A stretch of 64,000 nucleotides of DNA, from NCBI RefSeq assembly GCF_004339765.1, contig NZ_SMGO01000001.1, forward strand, positions 620,001-684,000, given 5' to 3'. Positions 44,889-52,435 of this stretch are shown piece after piece (within the stretch, counting starts at the first letter, position 1; each line of letters begins with the position of its first letter). The position numbers and the translations under genes are program-made. Origin of the DNA: Albibacterium bauzanense (GTDB taxonomy: Bacteria; Bacteroidota; Bacteroidia; Sphingobacteriales; Sphingobacteriaceae). Below the pieces are notes generated by a model, which saw only the letters and a list, made by a program, of their open reading frames with translations, made no database searches and was not told the DNA's origin.

Positions 44889-46241
44889 TTAACTAGTAAC
44901 AACTTCTTGTTTGGCATCATCAAATGTTACTCTTTTACCAGTTTCCATTGCTGTTCTTGCCATAATATTCGCTACTGAATGGTTATAGCCTGCTTGTACC
45001 GAAGCATTCGGCGTTTTTCTACTACGAACACATTCCATCCAATTACGCATATGAAGAGAAGTCATTGGGTCGCCACCAGTATTTGCAGATGTCTCCATTT
45101 TTGCAGCACTTGCTAATGTAAAAGGAGTTAATAAATTAGCTTTCATTCCCATTTCTGCTGCCGATCTTTCTGTCAATCCACCTTCTGATGTCACTTGATT
45201 TGTATCCAAATTCAGCATGCCGCCATTTGAGTAATACAATTCCTTAACATCTCCTGCTGAATTTGTAAAACGAGAAGAATAAAGAACCTGGAACCCTTTG
45301 CTCATATCATTTGCCGGTCCGTAATCCATTACTGCTGTTGCTGTATCAGGATTCTGACGTCCATCTTTCCAAGTATAAATACCTCCATTTGCAACCACAC
45401 TTCTTGGATGATTTAAACCTGAAAACCAATGTACCGTATCAATTTGATGAGCCATCCATTGTCCCCAAATACCAGAAGAATAAGGCCAGAATAAACGAAA
45501 CTCTAAATATTTACGTGGATCCCAGGCAACTTTTGGTCTATTCATGAGAAAGCGATCCCAATCTGTGTCTTCCTGGCGAATTTCACTTACCAATTTCGGT
45601 AAACGCCAACGGCCCGGCTGATTTACATTCCAGGTCATTTCCACCATATTAATATCACCAAACTTGCCAGATCTGATATATTCATTGGCAGCTATATAAT
45701 TAGGTGCACTCCTACGTTGAGAACCTACTTGCAATATCTTTCCTGTTTCCTGAACAGCCTTCAAAAGAATTTTAGCATCTTCTAATGTTTCGGCCATTGG
45801 TTTCTCTACATATACATCTTTGCCATTACGAACAGCTTCTGCTGCCATTAAAGCATGTTGAAAATCTGCTGTACTAATAATTACGGCATCAATTCCTTTT
45901 GCAGCATGCAGCTCGTCGTTATTACGATATTTCTTAATTGTATTGCCCGTTTTTTCTTTTATATATGCTTCTGCCTCATCACGACGACGATTCCAGATAT
46001 CAGAAACAGCTACAAATTCAAAATTAAGCTCTTTTGCATGGTTCATAAATGAAGGAACCAAAGAGCCTCTAAAACGGTTAGAAAAACCTACAATACCTAC
46101 CTGGACGCGATCATTAGCTCCCATAATACGGCTGTAGCTTTTAGCATTAACCCCCATTGTTGATAAACCAAGTACACCTACACCTAGTGAAGCCTTCTTG
46201 ATAAAATCTCTTCTTGAATTTTCTAAATTGTTTTTTTCCAT
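44889..46241 (-). CDS. Gfo/Idh/MocA-family oxidoreductase with Tat-type signal
   Basis: A 450-residue NAD(P)-dependent oxidoreductase. The N-terminus NSRRDFIKKASLGVGVLGLS is a twin-arginine signal, so it is exported folded with bound cofactor. The Rossmann motif follows (VGIVGFSNRFRG, about 47-58), then DVYVEKPMAETLEDAK with the family EKP motif (about 131-146), and a C-terminal beta-sheet domain with WMAHQIDTVHWFSG. It is the first gene of the operon, directly next to the operator shared with the LacI gene. Such enzymes can oxidise sugar C3 or C1 hydroxyls; the substrate here is probably an uronide, by context. Confidence 0.92.
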   Translation of the reverse strand: MEKNNLENSRRDFIKKASLGVGVLGLSTMGVNAKSYSRIMGANDRVQVGIVGFSNRFRGSLVPSFMNHAKELNFEFVAVSDIWNRRRDEAEAYIKEKTGNTIKKYRNNDELHAAKGIDAVIISTADFQHALMAAEAVRNGKDVYVEKPMAETLEDAKILLKAVQETGKILQVGSQRRSAPNYIAANEYIRSGKFGDINMVEMTWNVNQPGRWRLPKLVSEIRQEDTDWDRFLMNRPKVAWDPRKYLEFRLFWPYSSGIWGQWMAHQIDTVHWFSGLNHPRSVVANGGIYTWKDGRQNPDTATAVMDYGPANDMSKGFQVLYSSRFTNSAGDVKELYYSNGGMLNLDTNQVTSEGGLTERSAAEMGMKANLLTPFTLASAAKMETSANTGGDPMTSLHMRNWMECVRSRKTPNASVQAGYNHSVANIMARTAMETGKRVTFDDAKQEVVTS

Positions 46242-46380
46242 AATAAGTAATTATTTAATAATCATCTTTTATAAATACAGAGTTTATATAAAAGTATTGG
46301 TTAGGACAGAGTAACTATGTCATAATTAACGAGTTTACTACTTAATTACGAAAAAAACGACTTTATTAGTATAAAAAACT

Positions 46381-46405
46381 ACGCAATCGATACCGGTAAC
46401 GTTTC
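46381..46405. promoter_or_regulatory. Probable LacI-family operator between the hexuronate operon and lacI-type gene
   Basis: ACGCAATCGATACCGGTAAC at 46381-46400 is centred on CCGG like LacI/GalR sites. Its left part differs by a single base over 21 from the core of the 50-bp palindrome upstream of susC, though its right arm is less symmetrical. It lies upstream of the lacI promoter and 140 bp upstream of the Gfo/Idh start. Confidence 0.75.
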
Positions 46406-46421
46406 CATCTGAAAATAACAA

Positions 46422-46451
46422 TTGGACTAACTAATCATTTTATTATCTTTG
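46422..46451 (+). promoter_or_regulatory. Promoter of the lacI-type gene
   Basis: TTG at 46422-46424 and TATCTTTG at 46444-46451 form a good Bacteroidota -33/-7 pair with a 19-base gap. The start codon is 20 bases further on. Confidence 0.7.
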
Positions 46452-46470
46452 GTTATATAACAAATAAACC

Positions 46471-47481
46471 GTGTTCAAACCAATTACACTCAAAGACATT
46501 GCAACTGCACTGGATCTTTCGCCATCTACAGTATCTAGAGCATTAAGCGATAGCTATGAAATTAATACAGAAACAAAAAAAAGAGTTCTTGATTATGCCG
46601 AAGAGCATAACTATAAAAAGAACCCAATTGCTTTAAGTTTAAGAAAACGTAGAAGCTATTCTGTAGGAATCATTGTCTGCGAGGTAGCCAATAATTTCTT
46701 TTCACAAGTAATTGATGGGATTGAATCTATAGCATACAGTAAAGGCTATCATGTAATAATCTCTCAAAGTCATGACTCTTATGAAAGAGAGGTTGTTAAT
46801 ATACAACATTTAGCGAACCGATCTGTCGATGGCCTGCTTGTATCTATGTCGGCAGAAACCAAGGATTTTTCGCATATCTTAAAACTTCATAAACAAGGAC
46901 TGCCTATTGTATTCTTTGACCGGGTTATATCTGCCTTTGATACCCATACGGTGACATCAAATAACAAAAAGGGAACAAAAGATGCAATGCAAGCTCTCAT
47001 CGATAAAGGCTTTAAAAGAATTGCTCATTTAGCAAATGCTCCGCACTTATCCATTACAAAAGAAAGATTAGAGGGGTATCAGGAAGCTTTGCGTGTTAAC
47101 AATATGGAAGCTAAAGATTCTATGGTTAGATACTGTCACCATGGTGGCCGACTGCAACAGGAAGTAGAAGATGCCATAAAATACTTTATCAGTATGGATG
47201 AGAAACCAGATGCGATTTTTGTGGCTAGTGATCGTCTAAGTATTGGCTGCTTAACCGCGCTTAAAAAGCTTTCACCACATCAAACACATCCGGCGGTAAC
47301 CGGATTCTCAAATTCGGATATATTAGATCTGCTTCAACCTGGTTTTTCATGTGTCCGTCAGCCGGCTTTCGAAATGGGCAGAGTAGCCATGAACATGCTT
47401 GTTCAATTAATAGAAAGTAAATATCCGGTAACTGAATTTGAATCTATCGTTTTAGATACCGAATTAATAAAACAGAAATAA
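46471..47481 (+). CDS. LacI/GalR-family transcriptional regulator
   Basis: A 336-residue regulator with the N-terminal LacI helix-turn-helix ITLKDIATALDLSPSTVSRA (about residues 5-24) and hinge, then the periplasmic-binding-protein-like sensor (YSVGIIVCEVANNFFSQVIDG, GLLVSMSAET, VFFDRV, and FVASDRLSIGCLTALKKL). The start is GTG; no closer ATG gives an intact HTH. It is divergent from the hexuronate operon and probably represses it until an uronate or pathway intermediate binds. The same operator near susC suggests it also controls SusCD. Confidence 0.93.
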   Translation: MFKPITLKDIATALDLSPSTVSRALSDSYEINTETKKRVLDYAEEHNYKKNPIALSLRKRRSYSVGIIVCEVANNFFSQVIDGIESIAYSKGYHVIISQSHDSYEREVVNIQHLANRSVDGLLVSMSAETKDFSHILKLHKQGLPIVFFDRVISAFDTHTVTSNNKKGTKDAMQALIDKGFKRIAHLANAPHLSITKERLEGYQEALRVNNMEAKDSMVRYCHHGGRLQQEVEDAIKYFISMDEKPDAIFVASDRLSIGCLTALKKLSPHQTHPAVTGFSNSDILDLLQPGFSCVRQPAFEMGRVAMNMLVQLIESKYPVTEFESIVLDTELIKQK

Positions 47482-47496
47482 AGCCTGGGGATTATA

Positions 47497-47826
47497 TTAC
47501 TTAAAAGAGCCTTTTAAATACCGCACCCACGCATAAAACTTCCTCTTTTTTAAATAATCAAAATCTTGTTCATTCATATAAGCTTCCCTTTCAAAGGATA
47601 TATTTCTATATGCCTTGTCCATATTTTTATATTGAATTAGACGTCCTATATACTCGATTACATAAAACAGATAAAAAGGAAGAATAAGCATTTCAACTTG
47701 CTGCCTTAAATGTATCCGTTCATGATTCATTATAATCTCTCCTACTTTTCCCTTTGCGAGAACAAAAGGAAAGATAGCCATGGCTGTGACTTTCTTAGGA
47801 AGGAAATTGATTTTTACGATTTTCAT
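47497..47826 (-). CDS. Small HExxH protein with one hydrophobic helix
   Basis: A 109-residue protein. MNHERIHLRQQVEML (about residues 33-47) contains HExxH, the zinc motif of metallopeptidases, and is followed by a hydrophobic segment (LILPFYLFYVIEYIG) and a conserved FEREAYMNEQDFDYL block with possible third ligand Glu. It recalls the catalytic core of M56/BlaR1-like peptidases cut to a minimum; similar short proteins are, as I recall, widespread in Bacteroidota with no known function. The ATG at 47826 is chosen (MKIVKINFLPK). Convergent with lacI. Confidence 0.7.
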   Translation of the reverse strand: MKIVKINFLPKKVTAMAIFPFVLAKGKVGEIIMNHERIHLRQQVEMLILPFYLFYVIEYIGRLIQYKNMDKAYRNISFEREAYMNEQDFDYLKKRKFYAWVRYLKGSFK

Positions 47827-47888
47827 TATTCTTGTCTTTTTATAATGCAATTATCATACTAGCATTAGTAATTGGCAATAATTAGCTG

Positions 47889-47896
47889 TATATTTG
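47889..47896 (+). promoter_or_regulatory. Bacteroidota -7 box (TATATTTG) for the cold-shock-domain gene
   Basis: An exact TAnnTTTG match 86 bases before the ATG, implying a leader of about 80 nt, which is typical of cold-shock mRNAs. A TTG at 47872-47874 is only 14 bases upstream. Confidence 0.5.
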
Positions 47897-47982
47897 CATT
47901 CTACGCATTAGATGCGCTCATTCATTCTTCTCCTTACCGATCATTAAAATATTAAAATAAAACAATAATCCTAAAACAAAAT

Positions 47983-48438
47983 ATGGCTAAATCACAAGAA
48001 ACATTTAACAAAAAAGAAAAAGAAAAAAAGAGATTAAAGAAGAAACAAGATAAAGAACAAAAGAGAGAAGAACGCAAAAGCACTTCATCAAAAGGCAAGA
48101 GTCTTGAAGAAATGTATGCTTATGTGGATGAGAATGGCGATCTAACCTTCACCCCACCCGATCCGAAGAAAAGAATAGTCATCAAGCAAGAAGACATTGA
48201 AATCGGTGTTTCTAAACAAGAAGCTCCTGATCCGGCTGACCTGATCAGAAAAGGGATCATTACCTTTTTCAACGAATCTAAAGGTTACGGCTTTATCAAA
48301 GATCAAGAGTCGCAAGAAAGCATCTTTGTACACGTAAACAGTTTTGAAGAAGAACTTGGAGAAAACGATAAAGTTACTTTTGAAACCGAGAAAGGTCAAA
48401 AAGGACTAAATGCTGTTCGCGTTAAAAAGCAGAAATAA
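47983..48438 (+). CDS. Cold-shock-domain protein with a long Lys/Glu-rich N-terminal extension
   Basis: A 151-residue nucleic-acid-binding protein. The C-terminal 65 residues are a cold-shock domain with the RNP-type motifs GIITFFNESKGYGFIKD (RNP1, about 88-104) and SIFVHVNSF (RNP2, about 111-119). The first 40 residues are almost only Lys, Glu, Arg and Gln, likely an extended or coiled, basic RNA-binding tail; residues 45-85 form a linker. It probably acts as an RNA chaperone. Single gene followed by a bidirectional terminator. Confidence 0.92.
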   Translation: MAKSQETFNKKEKEKKRLKKKQDKEQKREERKSTSSKGKSLEEMYAYVDENGDLTFTPPDPKKRIVIKQEDIEIGVSKQEAPDPADLIRKGIITFFNESKGYGFIKDQESQESIFVHVNSFEEELGENDKVTFETEKGQKGLNAVRVKKQK

Positions 48439-48472
48439 TCCGACAAATATCTGTCGTCCATTATAAAGTATA

Positions 48473-48510
48473 ATTCCTAAGATATATACTGATAGTAATA
48501 TCTTAGGAAT
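48473..48510. terminator. Bidirectional hairpin between convergent genes
   Basis: ATTCCTAAGATAT (48473-48485) and ATATCTTAGGAAT (48498-48510) form a 13-bp stem between the cold-shock-domain gene and the GH gene. A smaller dyad CGACA/TGTCG lies at 48441-48456. T-runs are weak. Confidence 0.6.
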
Positions 48511-48530
48511 ACTTAATGCAATTAAAGAAT

Positions 48531-49832
48531 CTACTTCTTTACATAAAAAGGAATATTAGCCGTTGCTACTTTATTCTGCCCATCCGTAGCATATACAAAC
48601 AAGCGGTATGCTCCTTCCTTATCAGGACTTCTTAAAGTAATCATTCCATTACCATTATTGGCAGTAAAAGTATTCGCAATCGAACTTGGCCTTGCTTCAT
48701 AATCACCTCCTTCTCCCACTTCGGTTGGTTCTGGCAATAACTCATAACGATAATTTAATGTAGTATTCTTATCGGGGTCATTAACAGATGCAAACACTTT
48801 GTAACTGCCACCTGGCTTCAAATAGATATTGTCAGAAGCTTTCTTTCCATCCAATTGAAATGAATAAATATGTGGGGCCCTGTTAGCAGGCCACTTTCCG
48901 GACCATAGATATTCCATAGCATCCATCACTTCTGACTCTTCTCCTTTTTCAGTAAAAAGCCCATACCAGGTAGGGGTTCTTTCTTGCTTTTGCCCCCATA
49001 AAAACACATAGGAACCTAAACACTGATTCTTATCTCTCTCAATAGAATATTCATAACGCCTCTTATAGACCGATGCTTTCTCACTGCTCGTTTCTTCTAT
49101 CGGCATCTTCCATTCTGTTTGTAAACTCTCCCAATGCCCTGTCGGCCCCCATTCAGTAACCATATAAGCACCTTTCCAGCCTACATTCTGAACTTTTTGT
49201 GGCAAAGAAGCCAGATCTCCGTAAATATTAATACCAAGAAAATCCATATCCGGACTTACTTGTTTGATATAATCGACTTCCTTTTGATTAATACCTGCTA
49301 AAATTGTGCCTGCAGGGTGGTTTGGATCAACCTCATGAATCATCTTAACGATATCATTTACAGCATCCCATACTTTTGGATTCGTATATTGAAGGTTCAA
49401 CTCATTGCCTATTCCCCAAGCCAATAAAGCCGGATGGTCCTTATACTTTATTACTTCCGCTTTTATACGATCAAACTGTTTCCTTACAGCTGCTGTATCA
49501 TTATAATCGAAATTATGTCTTTCTGCAGTAACGGAAAGGCCCATTAAAACCGTTAATCCGTGTTTGGCAGCCGAATCAAGCACACGCTGTCCATTGTTCG
49601 AACCCCAGGTTCGTATGGAATTACCACCATAGCTAGCCAACCTATCCAGATAACCTGTTCCGCCTGCACCTTTCACAAAATAAGGTTCTCCACCTCTAAT
49701 AAATTGATATGTATTGCCTACCTTCCGTATCTCAACCTTGATAGGTTTTGACACAGCTTGAGCTTGAGAAAACTCTACACTCACCAATAAGAAACACAGA
49801 ACAGCAACAGATAAACAAAAAACTCTTTTCAT
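48531..49832 (-). CDS. Secreted clan GH-A glycoside hydrolase (GH2-like TIM barrel)
   Basis: A 433-residue protein with a signal peptide ending SQAQA. The TIM barrel spans about residues 30-300: SIRTWGSNNGQRVLDSAAKH, AWGIGNELNLQ with the acid/base Glu (about residue 143) and VTEWGPTGHW with the nucleophile Glu (about 227). A C-terminal beta-sandwich of about 110 residues follows (YRLFVYATDGQNKVATANI). It lacks the N-terminal sandwich domains of true GH2 enzymes, so the GH family number and substrate cannot be fixed. It should act in the periplasm or at the cell surface. Not in an operon with a SusCD pair. Confidence 0.82.
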   Translation of the reverse strand: MKRVFCLSVAVLCFLLVSVEFSQAQAVSKPIKVEIRKVGNTYQFIRGGEPYFVKGAGGTGYLDRLASYGGNSIRTWGSNNGQRVLDSAAKHGLTVLMGLSVTAERHNFDYNDTAAVRKQFDRIKAEVIKYKDHPALLAWGIGNELNLQYTNPKVWDAVNDIVKMIHEVDPNHPAGTILAGINQKEVDYIKQVSPDMDFLGINIYGDLASLPQKVQNVGWKGAYMVTEWGPTGHWESLQTEWKMPIEETSSEKASVYKRRYEYSIERDKNQCLGSYVFLWGQKQERTPTWYGLFTEKGEESEVMDAMEYLWSGKWPANRAPHIYSFQLDGKKASDNIYLKPGGSYKVFASVNDPDKNTTLNYRYELLPEPTEVGEGGDYEARPSSIANTFTANNGNGMITLRSPDKEGAYRLFVYATDGQNKVATANIPFYVKK

Positions 49833-49892
49833 ACAAAAACCTATATTAATCTACTAATATAGGTTTTTCTTAAAGCACTAATTATTTTTATA

Positions 49893-50330
49893 TTATTCAA
49901 TTTTAACGGCTACTCTATATTTTAAAATTAAATCTCCACCAAAGAAATTACCAAGTATCAAAAAAGCATTTGTTAATACTTTTATAATTAACATTACTAC
50001 ACTATCGGGCTCCAATAAAGGATAGTTCTTATATTGAATATATGCTAATATTGTATAAACAGTTATTACAATTGTATTAATCCCTCCATGTAAAAGCGCT
50101 TTATTCATGGCATCTGGCTTATTCTCGAAAATGGCAATTAAGTCAAAAGCACCAAACACAATGGCCACCCATCCTAAAATCACACCTGCACTCATTAAAT
50201 AGAAAGATGCATTCAGAAATGACAAATCATGATTAAAATAATTAATCGCTGAAAATACAAGTTCCATGGGAAGTAATGCAGTAGGAAAATGGATTAGCAT
50301 AACATGAATAGGATGTCCAAACACTTTCAT
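49893..50330 (-). CDS. DUF2231-like four-helix membrane protein
   Basis: A 145-residue inner-membrane protein with four hydrophobic helices. The start FGHPIHVMLIHFPTALLPME (about residues 4-23) is the DUF2231 signature, with two conserved histidines that might bind haem or metal. Function unknown. It follows another small membrane protein gene by 10 bp, forming a two-gene operon. Confidence 0.85.
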   Translation of the reverse strand: MKVFGHPIHVMLIHFPTALLPMELVFSAINYFNHDLSFLNASFYLMSAGVILGWVAIVFGAFDLIAIFENKPDAMNKALLHGGINTIVITVYTILAYIQYKNYPLLEPDSVVMLIIKVLTNAFLILGNFFGGDLILKYRVAVKIE

Positions 50331-50340
50331 CTTTCAGTTA

Positions 50341-50679
50341 TTAAGCAAATACAAACAAAAGTAAAGTTACAAAACCACCCAAAGCAATGAGGGCATGTAT
50401 AAAGGTAATATTAAGCGGACTAGCTTTCTTCTTAAGATCGAGCGCAAACATATACAGTCCGCCAATAGCAGCTAAAACAAAAAGGACAATACTCACTTTA
50501 GGGAAGTTATCCGGATTTTGGACTGCATAAATCACCAATAGTAAAAGTGCTATAACAGCAAAAATACCATGTGAGTAAATTACAGAGCGCGGAGCATCTT
50601 TTTTTGTAAGCCATTTAATCAAAATACCCAAGCCTAATGCGGCAGTTAGTGCAAATAATGCGATCGATGTATATATCAT
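50341..50679 (-). CDS. Small four-helix membrane protein
   Basis: A 112-residue protein made almost entirely of four hydrophobic helices (for example LFALTAALGLGILIKWL and IYSHGIFAVIALLLLVIYAV), with conserved-looking histidines in the helices at about 38 and 94. It is reminiscent of cytochrome-b-like membrane proteins but no family is recognised. First gene of the pair with the DUF2231 gene. Confidence 0.75.
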   Translation of the reverse strand: MIYTSIALFALTAALGLGILIKWLTKKDAPRSVIYSHGIFAVIALLLLVIYAVQNPDNFPKVSIVLFVLAAIGGLYMFALDLKKKASPLNITFIHALIALGGFVTLLLFVFA

Positions 50680-50776
50680 TTCTTTATTTATTTAGTTACA
50701 AATAAATAGAGTCTATGAATTCGATAAAGGTTACAAACAAATTACATAATTCTAAGTTATTCAATTGGAAATTAAG

Positions 50777-51823
50777 ATGAGAACAAAAGCCGAATCAACG
50801 AACAAACTGTCTTCAACATTAAGATATATCCCTGATACTATTGAGGGATATACCAGGAAATTAAAAGGAAAAACAGCTATATATTATTTTAAAGGCTCTC
50901 AAGTTAAAGACCCAAACCTTATAAAACGTTTTAATTCACTTGTAATTCCGCCTGCATGGAAAGATGTTTGGATTAGCCCCGCAGAAAACGGTCATCTTCA
51001 AGCAACCGGCATTGATATTAAAGGAAGGAAACAATACATCTACCATTCTGAATGGCAGCAAATGCAGCATGAGAATAAATTTGCCAGAATTGTTGAATTT
51101 GGAAGAGCGCTGCCTTGTATTCGAAAAAACATACAAAAAGATATTCGGAAAAGAAAACTTACCAAAGAGAAAATAGTTGCAATTGCACTTCAATTAATGG
51201 AAGAAACATTGATCAGAGCTGGAAACAGTTACTACCGCGAACAGAATAACAGCTACGGATTAACTACTCTCAAAAATAAACATGTTCAGATTCATGGTTC
51301 AGTAATTTTTTTTAATTTTAGAGGAAAAAAAGGCGTATTGCATAAAATTAAAGTTAGCGACCGTTCCCTTGCTAAACAGCTAAAGAATGTCAAAGAGATA
51401 CGCGGACAATCTTTATTTCAATATTTGGATAAAGATGGCTCCATTTGCATACTCGACTCAGGAGATCTCAACGAATATATTCAATACTGTACTAAACAAG
51501 ATTTTACTTCTAAAGATTTCAGGACCTGGTATGGAACAGTTTGGGCATTTCGCAAGCTATGCGAATTAGGTTCTTTTGAAAATCAAACCCAATACAAAAA
51601 AAATATCATTGAAATGTATGACTTCGTAGCGTCCAAGCTCGGGAATACCCGAAGTGTTTGCAAAAAATACTACGTTTCTGATAAATTAATAAAGGCTTAT
51701 AAAGATCAAACCATCGTTCCTTTTTTTAAAAAAGCATTACATAAAGGAGGTAGGCTGTCTGATATGGAAAAAGCTGAAAAACAATTACTACAATTACTCG
51801 ATATCACGACTCAGAACAATTAA
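50777..51823 (+). CDS. Type IB DNA topoisomerase (poxvirus-type)
   Basis: Topoisomerase IB relaxes supercoils by a 3'-phosphotyrosyl intermediate. The 348-residue protein has the short N-terminal domain (LVIPPAWKDVWISP, about 56-69) and the catalytic domain with RAGNSYYREQNNSYGLTTL (first catalytic Arg), DFRTWYGTVWAF (second Arg region) and the C-terminal TRSVCKKYYVS with the nucleophilic Tyr (about residues 300-310). The ATG at 50777 is chosen; a TTG four codons upstream is unlikely. Bacterial TopIB is accessory and patchily distributed. It is followed after 40 bp by the iron permease-like gene. Confidence 0.95.
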   Translation: MRTKAESTNKLSSTLRYIPDTIEGYTRKLKGKTAIYYFKGSQVKDPNLIKRFNSLVIPPAWKDVWISPAENGHLQATGIDIKGRKQYIYHSEWQQMQHENKFARIVEFGRALPCIRKNIQKDIRKRKLTKEKIVAIALQLMEETLIRAGNSYYREQNNSYGLTTLKNKHVQIHGSVIFFNFRGKKGVLHKIKVSDRSLAKQLKNVKEIRGQSLFQYLDKDGSICILDSGDLNEYIQYCTKQDFTSKDFRTWYGTVWAFRKLCELGSFENQTQYKKNIIEMYDFVASKLGNTRSVCKKYYVSDKLIKAYKDQTIVPFFKKALHKGGRLSDMEKAEKQLLQLLDITTQNN

Positions 51824-51863
51824 TATTTAACCTTGTTTATAAAGAATCCTAAACTCAAAACCT

Positions 51864-52412
51864 ATGCTTAACACATCAACTGATAAAGAAACAAAAGTTA
51901 AGAAGAAAAGCTTCTTCGAAAAATTTGCCAATAAGATAACAAATTGGACAGGTAGCTCTACAGCTTTTACATGCGCGGCTTTCATCGTAATTGCATGGGC
52001 TTTTAGTGGTCCGATATTCGATTATTCTGAAACCTGGCAGCTTGTAATTAACACTGGTACAACAATTATCACTTTCTTAATGGTTTTCTTGATCCAGAAA
52101 TCACAGAACAAAGATTCTAAGGCGATTCAATTAAAGTTGAATGAACTAATTGCTGCCAATCGATATACAAGCAACCGAATGGTAGATATTGAGGATCTTA
52201 CAGAAGAGGAATTAGATAGTCTGCATAAATTTTATGGCCAATTAGCTGTATTAGCAAAAAGTGAGGGAAACATCCACAAATCTCACTCTATTGATGCAGC
52301 TAAAGTTTTATGGGAAACCAAAAAGAAATTCAGAGACACTTCTAAAATCCAAGAAAGTAAAACACCCGAGAAACCTAATCAAACTATTGATCCTACCCGA
52401 CCTATTGACTAA
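51864..52412 (+). CDS. Low-affinity iron permease-family membrane protein
   Basis: A 182-residue protein with two central membrane helices (about 33-50 and 60-80, SSTAFTCAAFIVIAWAFSGP and on to the TTIITFLMVFLIQKSQNKDS block). The phrase LIQKSQNKDSKAIQLKLNEL is typical of this family, named after yeast Fet4 but only half its size in bacteria. Iron transport by the bacterial members is not established. The C-terminus is soluble and acidic, and ends in a Pro-rich tail. It is convergent with the DUF5916 gene. Confidence 0.85.
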   Translation: MLNTSTDKETKVKKKSFFEKFANKITNWTGSSTAFTCAAFIVIAWAFSGPIFDYSETWQLVINTGTTIITFLMVFLIQKSQNKDSKAIQLKLNELIAANRYTSNRMVDIEDLTEEELDSLHKFYGQLAVLAKSEGNIHKSHSIDAAKVLWETKKKFRDTSKIQESKTPEKPNQTIDPTRPID

Positions 52413-52435
52413 TATTAATTGAGGTAAATACAGCT

